Below are positions 1 through 9,800 of a stretch of DNA of 36,835 nucleotides, piece after piece. The notes under the pieces are model-generated. The model ran no database searches. It saw nothing but the letters and a program-made list of their open reading frames with translations, and was not told the origin of the DNA. The number at the start of each line of letters is the position of its first letter. Positions within the stretch are counted from its first letter, which is position 1. The stretch is from Blattamonas nauphoetae (Eukaryota; Preaxostyla; Oxymonadida), in the NCBI GenBank assembly GCA_033064195.1, contig JARBJD010000525.1, positions 1 to 36,835 on the forward strand, written 5' to 3'. A program made the position numbers and the translations under genes.

Positions 1-409
1 AAATCCTTCTCAATCTTCCTTCTCCCTTCCTCCAATCACACAATCAAAGTTCTTTCCATCGCTTATCTTCCATATTTTTCTCTTTTCTCCAAAATCTTTC
101 TCAAAACTTCTGAAAAATCATTCTCTTCATTTCACTTTAATCAATCTCTCATTATTTTCTGTTTGTGTTTTCCTGACAATAATTCTTTGGAAATCTCTTC
201 ATCATGTTTCTCTTCTTCTGACACTTCATTTCTATTGGATTCCATTCTGATGCAATGGAAAAAATAATTAAACAAGAACAAAACAAGAAAGAATGATGAA
301 GAATTGATTATTGTGGAAGGAAAACAAGAAAGAATTGGATAAAACTGTATATTTTGGAAGAAGACGAAGAGATGAATGAGAAAAGGCAAAATATTGGCAA
401 AAGGAAAAG

Positions 410-414
410 AAAAA
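410..414 (-). terminator. Pol III T-run terminator of 5S copy 1
   Basis: Five A on the plus strand give TTTTT directly after the GCTGTAGC end of the 5S RNA, followed by a second T-rich stretch. This is the normal RNA polymerase III termination signal. Copies 2, 3 and 4 have the same T5 run, at 981-985, 1556-1560 and 11632-11636. Confidence 0.85.
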
Positions 415-530
415 GCTACAGCACTGGGTTTTTCCAGGCAGTCTCCCATCCAAGTACTAACCCAGCGTTAGCCGCTTAACTTCGGAGGTCTGAAGGGATC
501 CGGTGCTGATGACTAACTATGGCCGTAGCT
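414..530 (-). rRNA. 5S ribosomal RNA, copy 1
   Basis: Read on the minus strand, the ends GCTACGGC and GCTGTAGC pair as the 8-bp terminal helix I. Between them lie the highly conserved 5S segments GAAGTTAAGC (internal promoter, A-box region) and TAGTACTTGGATGGGAGAC (C-box region and helix III/IV side). The length of about 116 nt fits eukaryotic 5S. This copy agrees exactly with the copy at 11636-11752, so it is probably functional. Transcription would be by RNA polymerase III from the internal control region. Confidence 0.96.
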
Positions 531-980
531 CAAACACACCTCATCCACCATCCCCATTATCACTCAACTCTTTCCAAATCCTTCTCAATCTTCTCCTTCT
601 CCCTTCTCCAATCACAATCAACTTCCTTTCCATCATATCTTCCATATTTTTCTCTTTCTCAAAATCTTTCTCAAAACTTCTGAAAAATCATTCTCTTCAT
701 TTCACTTTAATCAATCTCTCATTATTTCTCTGTTTGTGTTTTCCTGACAATAATTCTTTGGAAATCTCTTCATCATGTTTCTCTTCTTCTGACACTTCAT
801 TTCTATTGGATTCCATTCTGATGCAATGGAAAAATAATTAAACAAGAACAAAACAAGAAAGAATGATGAAGAATTGATTATTGTGGAAGGAAAACAAGAA
901 AGAATTGGATAAAACTGTATATTTTGGAAGAAGACGAAGAGATGAATGAGAAAAGGCAAAATATTGGCAAAAGGAAAAAG

Positions 981-985
981 AAAAA
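981..985 (-). terminator. Pol III T-run terminator of 5S copy 2
   Basis: A T5 run on the minus strand immediately follows the 3' end of 5S copy 2. Confidence 0.8.
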
Positions 986-1101
986 GCTACAGCACTGGGT
1001 TTTTCCAGGCAGTCTCCCATCCAAGTACTAACCCAGCGTTAGCCGCTTAACCTCGGAGGTCTGAAGGGATCCGGTGCTGATGACTAACTATGGCCGTAGC
1101 T
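985..1101 (-). rRNA. 5S ribosomal RNA, copy 2 (one variant base)
   Basis: This copy is identical to copy 1 except for plus-strand position 1052, which is C instead of T. In the RNA this changes the conserved GAAGUUAAGC block to GAGGUUAAGC at about nucleotide 49. The change falls at the edge of the A-box region of the internal promoter. The copy may be transcribed less well, or may be a variant 5S. The terminal helix and T5 terminator are intact. Confidence 0.93.
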
Positions 1102-1559
1102 CAAACACACCTCATCCACCATCCCCATTATCACTCAACTCTTTCCAAATCCTTCTCAATCTTCTCCTTCTCCCCTTCTCCAATCACAATCAACTTCCTT
1201 TCCATCATATCTTCCATATTTTTCTCTTTCTCAAAATCTTTCTCAAAACTTCTGAAAAATCATTCTCTTCATTTCACTTTAATCAATCTCTCATTATTTC
1301 TCTGTTTGTGTTTTCCTGACAATAATTCTTTGGAAATCTCTTCATCATGTTTCTCTTCTTCTGACACTTCATTTCTATTGGATTCCATTCTGATGCAATG
1401 GAAAAAATAATTAAACAAGAACAAAACAAGAAAGAATGATGAAGAATTGATTATTGTGGAAGGAAAACAAGAAAGAATTGGATAAAACTGTATATTTTGG
1501 AAGAAGACGAAGAGATGAATGAGAAAAAGGCAAAATATTGGCAAAAAGGAAAAAGAAAA

Positions 1560-1646
1560 AGCTACAGCACTGGGTTTTTCCAGGCAGTCTCCCATCCAAG
1601 TACTAACCCAGCGTTAGCCGCTTAACTTCGGAGGTCTGAAGGGATC
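1560..1646 (-). pseudogene. 5S rRNA copy 3, 3' part (cut by LINE)
   Basis: This holds 5S nucleotides 30 to about 115 with the normal 3' end and T5 run. It lacks nucleotides 1-29 because the LINE 3' end abuts at 1647. The missing 5' part lies 8.9 kb away at 10511-10576. The whole internal control region (A box, intermediate element and C box by the usual 5S numbering) remains, so Pol III could in principle still act here and give an RNA whose first bases come from the LINE. That last point is inference. Confidence 0.93.
1611..1646. repeat. Target-site duplication, left copy
   Basis: These 36 bases match 10511-10546 exactly. They correspond to 5S nucleotides 30-65. The base just outside (1610 and 10510) is A on both sides, so the duplication could be 37 bp. 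It defines the two ends of the LINE insertion without any need for a reference copy. Confidence 0.95.
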
Positions 1647-1719
1647 GAGGGATACACCTGAAATGGGCTGATCAAAGTGAAGCGTCAATAATCGAAACAA
1701 AATACGAAAGATTAAGTTA
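1647..1719 (-). other. LINE 3' trailer
   Basis: About 73 bp run from the ORF2 stop to the 3' junction with 5S nucleotide 30. It ends GTGTATCCCTC directly before GATCCC of the target. There is no poly(A) or simple-sequence tail, unlike many LINEs but as is common in site-specific ones. It presumably carries the structure recognised by the reverse transcriptase (inference). Confidence 0.6.
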
Positions 1720-2790
1720 CTATTGTTGTTTCAATGATTTACTCAATTGTTGGCCGTTGTGAATTGATTCTTCTCGTTTGCGTTCCGTCGATCCTTTTGA
1801 TATGGGTTGGTTGTCGTCTTTGTCCTGTATCTTGTTCGATTTCCTACGAAACGACAAAGAGAAGAATTGAAGAAAGGAGAATTTCTTTTTATTTGTTTGT
1901 GGTTGGTCTGCATCTGATTCCTGTCGTGTTTCCTGTTCTTTCTCTTCGTTTTCAAATGATTTCGCATCATTGAAGCTGTTCTTGGAGTTCAACACTTTAC
2001 TTTGATCATTGGGCCCTTGCCATGGCTCATGTCGCTTGTCTCGTTGATCTCTTGTCTCCTTGTCGAACTTGGTATTGACGTTCCAGTTTGTGTGTGGATT
2101 AGATGGTGAATGAGTTGAGGGTTGAGATGAAGGGGGTTGGAGAGGGTAACTCATTGGGAGGAAAGACTGGGAGTGCGTCGAGGAGGTTGTTTGTTTGTTT
2201 TTGTCCAGGACGTGCTCTTGGTCTGGCTTCCAGTTTGTGTGTGAATTGGATGGTGAATGAGTTGGTGAATGAGTTGGGTGTTGAGATGAAGGGGGTTGGA
2301 GAGGGTAACTCATTGGGAGGAAAGACTGGGAGTGCGTCGAGGAGGTTGTTTGTTTGTTTTTGTCCAGGACGTGCTCTTGGTCTGGCTTCCAGTTTGTGTG
2401 TGAATTGGATGGTGAATGAGTTGGTGAATGAGTTGGGTGTTGAGATGAAGGGGGTTGGAGAGGGTAACTCATTGGGAGGAAAGACTGGGAGTGCGTCGAG
2501 GAGGTTGTTTGTTTGTTTTTGTCCAGGACGTGCTCTTGGTCTGGCTTCCAGTTTGTGTGTGAATTGGATGGTGAATGAGTTGGTGAATGAGTTGGGTGTT
2601 GAGATGAAGGGGGTTGGAGAGGGTAACTCATTGGGAGGAAAGACTGGGAGTGCGTCGAGGAGGTTGTTTGTTTGTTTTTGTCCAGGACGTGCTCTTGGTC
2701 TGGCTTCCAGTTTGTGTGTGAATTGGATGGTGAATGAGTTGGTGAATGAGTTGGGTGTTGAGATGAAGGGGGTTGGAGAGGGTAACTCAT
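1720..2790 (-). CDS. LINE ORF2 C-terminal continuation (repeat tail and basic C-terminus)
   Basis: This stretch lies in the same coordinate frame as ORF2 and encodes the same 53-aa repeat (for example SQSFLPMSYPLQPPSSQ). It then has a unique C-terminus with KKKFSFLQFFSLSFRRKSNK and ends at 1720. Units between about 2930 and 3250 are each 158 bp instead of 159 bp. Three such units add up to one codon, so the frame is lost and then regained, and this block is probably the original end of ORF2. Whether the copy is broken or the assembly has homopolymer errors cannot be told from the sequence. Confidence 0.7.
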   Translation of the reverse strand: MSYPLQPPSSQHPTHSPTHSPSNSHTNWKPDQEHVLDKNKQTTSSTHSQSFLPMSYPLQPPSSQHPTHSPTHSPSNSHTNWKPDQEHVLDKNKQTTSSTHSQSFLPMSYPLQPPSSQHPTHSPTHSPSNSHTNWKPDQEHVLDKNKQTTSSTHSQSFLPMSYPLQPPSSQHPTHSPTHSPSNSHTNWKPDQEHVLDKNKQTTSSTHSQSFLPMSYPLQPPSSQPSTHSPSNPHTNWNVNTKFDKETRDQRDKRHEPWQGPNDQSKVLNSKNSFNDAKSFENEEKEQETRQESDADQPQTNKKKFSFLQFFSLSFRRKSNKIQDKDDNQPISKGSTERKREESIHNGQQLSKSLKQQ

Positions 2791-3860
2791 TGGGAGGAAA
2801 GACTGGGAGTGCGTCGAGGAGGTTGTTTGTTTGTTTTTGTCCAGGACGTGCTCTTGGTCTGGCTTCCAGTTTGTGTGTGAATTGGATGGTGAATGAGTTG
2901 GTGAATGAGTTGGGTGTTGAGATGAAGGGGTTGGAGAGGGTAACTCATTGGGAGGAAAGACTGGGAGTGCGTCGAGGAGGTTGTTTGTTTGTTTTTGTCC
3001 AGGACGTGCTCTTGGTCTGGCTTCCAGTTTGTGTGTGAATTGGATGGTGAATGAGTTGGTGAATGAGTTGGGTGTTGAGATGAAGGGGTTGGAGAGGGTA
3101 ACTCATTGGGAGGAAAGACTGGGAGTGCGTCGAGGAGGTTGTTTGTTTGTTTTTGTCCAGGACGTGCTCTTGGTCTGGCTTCCAGTTTGTGTGTGAATTG
3201 GATGGTGAATGAGTTGGTGAATGAGTTGGGTGTTGAGATGAAGGGGTTGGAGAGGGTAACTCATTGGGAGGAAAGACTGGGAGTGCGTCGAGGAGGTTGT
3301 TTGTTTGTTTTTGTCCAGGACGTGCTCTTGGTCTGGCTTCCAGTTTGTGTGTGAATTGGATGGTGAATGAGTTGGTGAATGAGTTGGGTGTTGAGATGAA
3401 GGGGGTTGGAGAGGGTAACTCATTGGGAGGAAAGACTGGGAGTGCGTCGAGGAGGTTGTTTGTTTGTTTTTGTCCAGGACGTGCTCTTGGTCTGGCTTCC
3501 AGTTTGTGTGTGAATTGGATGGTGAATGAGTTGGTGAATGAGTTGGGTGTTGAGATGAAGGGGGTTGGAGAGGGTAACTCATTGGGAGGAAAGACTGGGA
3601 GTGCGTCGAGGAGGTTGTTTGTTTGTTTTTGTCCAGGACGTGCTCTTGGTCTGGCTTCCAGTTTGTGTGTGAATTGGATGGTGAATGAGTTGGTGAATGA
3701 GTTGGGTGTTGAGATGAAGGGGGTTGGAGAGGGTAACTCATTGGGAGGAAAGACTGGGAGTGCGTCGAGGAGGTTGTTTGTTTGTTTTTGTCCAGGACGT
3801 GCTCTTGGTCTGGCTTCCAGTTTGTGTGTGGATTGGATGGTGAATGAGTTGGGTGTTGAG
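2086..3860 (-). repeat. 11 tandem units of 159/158 bp in the LINE ORF2 tail
   Basis: A fixed marker (CGTGCTCTTGG on the plus strand) recurs at 2211, 2370, 2529, 2688, 2847, 3005, 3163, 3321, 3480, 3639 and 3798. Spacings are 159 bp except for three consecutive 158-bp steps. Units are almost identical to each other. Each encodes about 53 aa of Ser/Thr/Pro/Gln/His-rich sequence. The short units have four G where the others have five (near 2927, 3085 and 3243). The array lies downstream of the endonuclease domain. Confidence 0.95.
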
Positions 3861-6800
3861 ATGAAGACTGAGCGGACGGTGCTTGACTTGGGAGTGAGTT
3901 GGGATTTGCGGTTGTGGGTTGTCGCGGTGGATTGTCGAAGAGAGGCTGCGAGTGGTCTCTGTTGGGTGTAGGTGGGCGCAGGCGTGTTGTGGTGATGAAG
4001 ATGCTTGATGTTGGGATGCTGTCTGGAGAGAGCTGGGCAAGCATTTCGTGTGTTTCCTCGCTAATGTCCCTGACCATCGTCTTTTCAGTTCTGTCGTTTT
4101 CTGCTTCTTCCAGTCTCTGAAGCAGATCTAAATATGCTTCTTCGGCAAACGCACGCGTGTGCTCCAGCATGGCGGAGGTCGACGCAAGGAAGGATGGGAC
4201 AGGATTTGTGACGTGGGCTGCACGAGCTAGTTCTTTGAGAAAGTCAAGGAAGGATGAAGCGTTGGGTCCAATATGTCCGTTGTCTGAGAAGCCGATGCCT
4301 ATGATTGTTGATTCCTGGTTTGTCTTGTTGGATTTGTTCTTCTTTCTGTTTTCGCCTTCTTCAACTCGTTTCTGCGGGTTGATGATCTCAGTTTGTGTGC
4401 GAGAGGAAAAGTCCTGAACAATGACAAGGTCAAGACCGAACGAGATGACACCAGTCCCTCCATTCGTCTTCTCTGTTGTCTTTGATATGAAGCGATGATT
4501 ACTGATTGACGTGGTGATGGTGAGAGCTAAGTCTGCTCGTGTGTGGTGAAAAGTCGTAGAACAGTTATCTTGTCCGAGTGAGACTTCTCTTTCGACTTGA
4601 ATTCCTGGAACTTCTCTGCATGCTCTTTCGAGGAGGAGTTTGATTGCGTTGTGTCTCTTTGTTCTGATCGCGGATGTTCTCGCACAACATTGGGCGTGTT
4701 CTTCTCTCATCGTTTCTTTGCACAGCGGGCAGATGATTGTGTTGGTTTGAAGAGAGAGTTGTCTGTGCTTGTGGAAGACTGCATTCCATGACAGAGGTGG
4801 TTGTAAAAGAGCATTGTTCAATGCCACTTGAAAGCTAAAATTATTGAACTTGAACATTCGGTTGGAAGGGAGGCTTGTCTTCCATTTTTGCACAGTCGCT
4901 GTGGAGAGAACGACATATTTGTCTTGGTTTCGCTTCGAGAGGTTGGTAATAGCGTCACTCATGCTGCGTCTGGACAGAATGGAGCGGAGGTCGCTTTGTC
5001 CTTTCTTTCCCGCTGTCGTCTCTTCCTCGGTGAACTGTAGCGTCTGGGATTGAACCCATTCGGTTGGGGAGAAGCGGGCTGTTTGGACTTGCATCTTGTC
5101 TCTCTCTTCGTCTGTTCCGAACGTTATGAGGGGGTTGGAATCCCACAACTCAGGATGTAGTTGTGTGATCGCATGAATCAGGGCTGGCTTTGCTGTTTGT
5201 TTGAATGACGGTATTCCAAACCCACCTTCTTTCAGCGGAGCATTGAAGAGGAATTGGTGTTGTTCGGGAGTGCCGAATGTGGATGCTAGGTGAGTATTTA
5301 TGATGGTGTCTGCTTCTTCCAGAGTCTGAGGAGATATGAGCATTGTGCTGAGGAGATAGGCTGGTTTGGCCAGCAGGCATTGACGAAGGAGGAGAATATG
5401 AGCTTGATGTGACAGTTCTTTGAGGAGAGGAAGTGTGTTTTGAATCTTAGAGATTCTTTCTTGAAAGAAATGATCCCGTGATTCTTGTGACTGCGTGATG
5501 AGCGAGCCTAACAGCTTCACTTCTGGTCTGGGGGTGATCATCGTGTCTAAAATCTGGATCGGATTGATGTTGATGTGACCGTTCTTCACCACCACCATCT
5601 CTGTTTTGTTTGGATTCAGTGCGAGGCCGTGGTCCTCGAGGGATATTGTGAGAGCTGTGAGACTTTGGTTCAGCTTCGTATGCGTGTCGGCGATGACGAC
5701 TAAGTCGTCTAGGTATCCCCAGACTTCAACATCTTCAATTTCTGCTGCTCTCATGGGAGCTGTGATGTAGAACGCGAACAACGATGGGCTGAGAGGGCAC
5801 CCTTGTTGGACGCCTCGTGAGTTGTGAATCTGAACTACTGTCCCCTTCTTCTCCATGAGCAGCATCTCTTGCTCGAAGCTGTTCTTGAGGAACGTGAGGA
5901 GCTCGTCGTCGTGTTGGGGAATGTTTTGAAGCTTGTCCAAGAGTTTCTGCCTCTTCACGCACTGAAAAGCATTTGACATGTCTAATAGAGCGACGTATTT
6001 CGACTTGTGTTGAGCGACTGCGTTGTCGAGTGTGGTCTCCACGGTATCAATGATTGAGTTTCTTCCGAGTTTAGTGCCGACTCCCCTTTGTCTTTGTGAG
6101 GTGTGGGTGTAGAACCAGTTCTTGTTTCTTTCGAGCAAGAGGCGAGCGAAGACTTTCCTCAGCGTATGCTGAACGGCTATTGGTCTGTAGGTACCATTTG
6201 ACTTTTGAATGGGGCATATGCGGCATACGCACCAGGCTTTTGGGAGGAATCCCCGTTCTAAACAGAGAGAGAGCGTGTTTGTGATTTTGCTCATCAACGT
6301 GGGGTTCCGAGATACACATCGCTTGATGAGTTCCACTGTCAGTCCGTCCAATGATGGAGCTGAATTAATGTTGAGGGAGTTGAGCGCATTTTTGATTTCT
6401 GTCGCCTCTCCTCCTTTGTCTGGTTTGTTGGTGTGGTGGGATGGGGAGAGTTGCAGCGTCTTTTCGTCTTCAAAGTTGTGAAGTGCTTGGATTTGCTGCA
6501 AGATTGTTTCTAAAGGTGGCTCTGTTTGGTTTTCGAGTTGTGTCAGCTCTTTTAGTGCTGACGAGCTCTTCCCTTTCCCTACAAGAGTCTCAATGCGGTT
6601 TCTTCTCTCTTTGGACAGTGTCTTGCCATGAATCATTGTTTCGGCCCTCGGGGGATGGTATTCACTCTTTTGGCCTCCTTTCAAGGTTTGTGGTATTGCC
6701 GAGATTTTTCCGGCGATTACATTGGCAGACATGAGATCAGGGTTGGGAGCGCTGAGAGTGGTGAGGAGATCCGAGAAGGTCTGTTTGAGTGCGTCCTTTG

Positions 6801-9800
6801 CCTTCCGGAGGTGTCTAGTGGAAAGGTCTGCATCCCATCTTGTGTATCCGTCAAATGGATCGAAGGGGAGCGAAATGAGAGTTTGGATCTCCTCCAGCGG
6901 TGGAGTGTTCGCTCTTTGGAAGGAAATCGGATGATGATGCTTGGCTGGCATGTTGAATGTGTTCGTGATGTCGAAACGCTCTCGAGCCTCAGAATATTCG
7001 GCTCTCTTCTGTCGAGCAAGGTTCGATGGGTTGTCTCGTTTGAGTCCAATGGCTTCGGGACCTGCCAGGCTCTTCCATGCGTTGACGACTGAGAACTTTT
7101 TCACCACAGTCTTTGTGAGGAGATTCTCAATGTGTGAGGCTTCGTCCTCCGACAGTTGAATGATTGACTTTTTCAACGTTTGGTTGTCGAGTGGGAGCGT
7201 CGTGCCCAGCCCAACCACAGGGAACAGCATCTCGATTGGTGTCGTTGTGAGGATATTGAATTGGTTCATCTTCTGTGCTGACCATCTCTCAGCTCGTCTG
7301 GGTCTCAATTCATCGGTGCCGAGTGTTAGGTCATTTCGGATCGTGTTGAGGTGAATGCAGTCGAATTGGTTCATTCGACGCACGAGTAGTCGACATTTCT
7401 CTGTCAGACCCAGCTGATTTCCTTTGGCAACCGCAAGTCTCTCTCTGTCACGGTCATTGATTGACTGTTCACCAACCAACTCTTGTCTTGCAGTGTTCCG
7501 GGTGTCTCTCGCCTCGGCAGACGTTAGAAGTGAGGAATTTCGCTTTATTGGTAGATGCATTGATGCCATTCCTGTTTTTGTTTTTGAAATTGGCATTGGA
7601 GGCGAGTAGGCAGCGAGTATCGGTCTCGGTCGCGAGATCTCAGCGGCGAATGTTGATGGTGATGATGAGTTGGCTGGGATGTGTATCTCGAGCATCGTTG
7701 TGTCAGCTCCGGCTGGTTGTAATCGCGGGAAGGGAGAGATGGCCGTATCGATTCCAAAGTTGATGTCGATTGGTGGTGATGATGAGTTGGCTGGGTTGTG
7801 CATCTCGAGCATCGTTGTGTCAGCTCCGGCTGGTTGTGATCGCGGGAAGGGAGAGATGACCGTATCGGTTCCAAAGTTGATGTCGATTGGTGGTGATGAT
7901 GAGTTGGCTGGGTTGTGTATCTCGAGCATCGTTGTGTCAGCTCCGGCTGGTTGTGATCGCGGGAAGGGAGAGATGACCGTATCGGTTCCAAAGTTGATGT
8001 CGATTGGTGGTGATGATGAGTTGGCTGGGTTGTGTATCTCGAGCATCGTTGTGTCAGCTCCGGCTGGTTGTGATCGCGGGAAGGGAGAGATGACCGTATC
8101 GGTTCCAAAGTTGATGTCGATTGGTGGTGATGATGAGTTGGCTGGGTTGTGTATCTCGAGCATCGTTGTGTCAGCTCCGGCTGGTTGTGATCGCGGGAAG
8201 CGAGAGATGGCCGTATCGATTCCAAAGTTGATGTCGATTGGTGGTGATGATGAGTTGGCTGGGTTGTGTATCTCGAGCATCGTTGTGTCAGCTCCGGCTG
8301 GTTGTGATCGCGGGAAGGGAGAGATGACCGTATCGGTTCCAAAGTTGATGTCGATTGGTGGTGATGATGAGTTGGCTGGGTTGTGTATCTCGAGCATCGT
8401 TGTGTCAGCTCCGGCTGGTTGTGATCGCGGGAAGCGAGAGATGGCCGTATCGATTCCAAAGTTGATGTCGATTGTCTTTTTTGTTTGTCTCTTCCGCTTA
8501 GGAGCGTGTAGACTTCTTCTGAAGTGATCGAATATGTGGGAGGGGAGATCCATCACACTACTCGGATCGTCCCGAATGTTTCTTTCGATTTGGCCGATGA
8601 TCTTCTGATGATCGATGATCGGACTGGGTTGGATACAAACACTGTGTCGACGGAGAGTGTCCCATTGTGCATCGGTGAGGTCTTTGATTCGTTTGCTCAT
8701 CAGGTTGAAGAAGTCGGGTGGGAGCTCTTTCTTCGTTGTCTGACTTGATATTGTGAAGAGTGTCTCGATGGGGAGCCAATGTGACAGGTGAGGGAAGTGA
8801 GGAAAGGATTTGGAATATATTTCGTCTACTTCTCTCGTGACTTGATTAAGGTTCCGTGAGTGATCGTCGTGTGATGTCCATTTTCCAGTGGGATGTGTCT
8901 CCATGGGGTGGAGTGCGAACCATTCCCCTACACTGTTGATCATTTCATTGTCTTGCATTATGTCTCTGGATGGTTGCGGTTTGGGAAGGAAGGAGGCTGT
9001 AGAATCGATGTCAATCGGTGGAGATGATTGTTGCCTGGTCTGAGTATAATCGAGAGGATGAGTGGGATAGAAGAAAGAGATGTTTTGATTGATTTGGTTG
9101 TTATATGTGAAAAGGATCTGTGAATCATTGGGCACGTGTAATTTGTCGTGGGGTGTTGTGTCTGCGGGTATTGTCTTCTTTTCTGGTTTTCGTCCTGGTT
9201 TCTTCTTTGTTTTGTTGTTTTGATGTGGTTTGGAGACCCGCTTTGACTTTTGTAGACCTCGGCGGCTGGTCTGAGGTTGACCCAGTCTTGTGAGGTGTCT
9301 CTCACGCAGCTTTGCAATGCCTCTCTCTCTTACTCTCATTTGTGCCTTGATCGACACTTTCAGTGTCCTTTCTGAGATCATGCCTTCATTTTGTGGTCCA
9401 GAAATGGCAGGAGGGCTGGGAAGATCAATGCTGATCTTTTCGTCATTCTTCGGCGTGCTATCAGTTCCAGTCGAATTTGGACTTGGAGGTGGAGTTAATG
9501 ATTCTTTGTTTTGACATAGTGACATGAGATAGGAGAAGGTTGGAGAGGGAGATTCTGATGTGTGGTCTTCTTCGTCTTTCTTCCTATCCCTCTTTGATTC
9601 CACCGGTTTCAGATTGTTGACTACTTCGGGAGGTTCGGACTGTCTTCGTTTTATCTTCCGGATGATATCATTTCCGTTATCTTCCTTGTTATCTTCCTTG
9701 TTTTCCGAAACCTGTCCGGCATGAACGTTGGCTTCTTCACGTTTGCTGTTTTTCTCCTTCCCTCCGAAATGTGTGAGGGGAATGGAGGGAGGATGAGGTG

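Larger units (their letters stand above)
1..1646 (-). repeat. 5S rDNA tandem array, left block
   Basis: A head-to-tail array with a unit of 571 bp (5S starts 415 to 986) and 575 bp (986 to 1561). Each unit is a 5S gene of about 116 nt plus a pyrimidine-rich spacer of about 455 bp on this strand. Spacers are nearly identical between units and differ mainly by one-base length changes in homopolymers, which points to concerted homogenisation. The block starts inside a spacer and stops at 1646, where the LINE interrupts a 5S gene. Short open frames in the spacer recur in every unit, have no coding character and are not genes. Confidence 0.93.

Noticed and set aside
141-1600. Several 60-112-codon frames in the 5S spacers
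   Set aside because: They recur in each unit because the spacer is repeated, change frame with one-base length variation, and are Phe/Leu/Ser-rich products of pyrimidine-rich DNA.
2086-3860. CRISPR-like array
   Set aside because: Units are contiguous 158-159-bp repeats without variable spacers and lie inside a coding frame.
2103-3971. Long plus-strand frames (up to 311 codons) with repeats beginning VNELGVEMKG
   Set aside because: They are the antisense reading of the LINE ORF2 tail repeats. Near-identical units keep an antisense frame open by chance.
7670-8527. Plus-strand frame of 285 codons with repeats such as LAGLCISSIVVSAPAG, and a minus-strand His-rich frame at 7545-8459
   Set aside because: Both are shadow frames of the seven 117-bp units inside ORF2. 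The ORF2 frame is open far beyond the repeat block on both sides and carries real domains.
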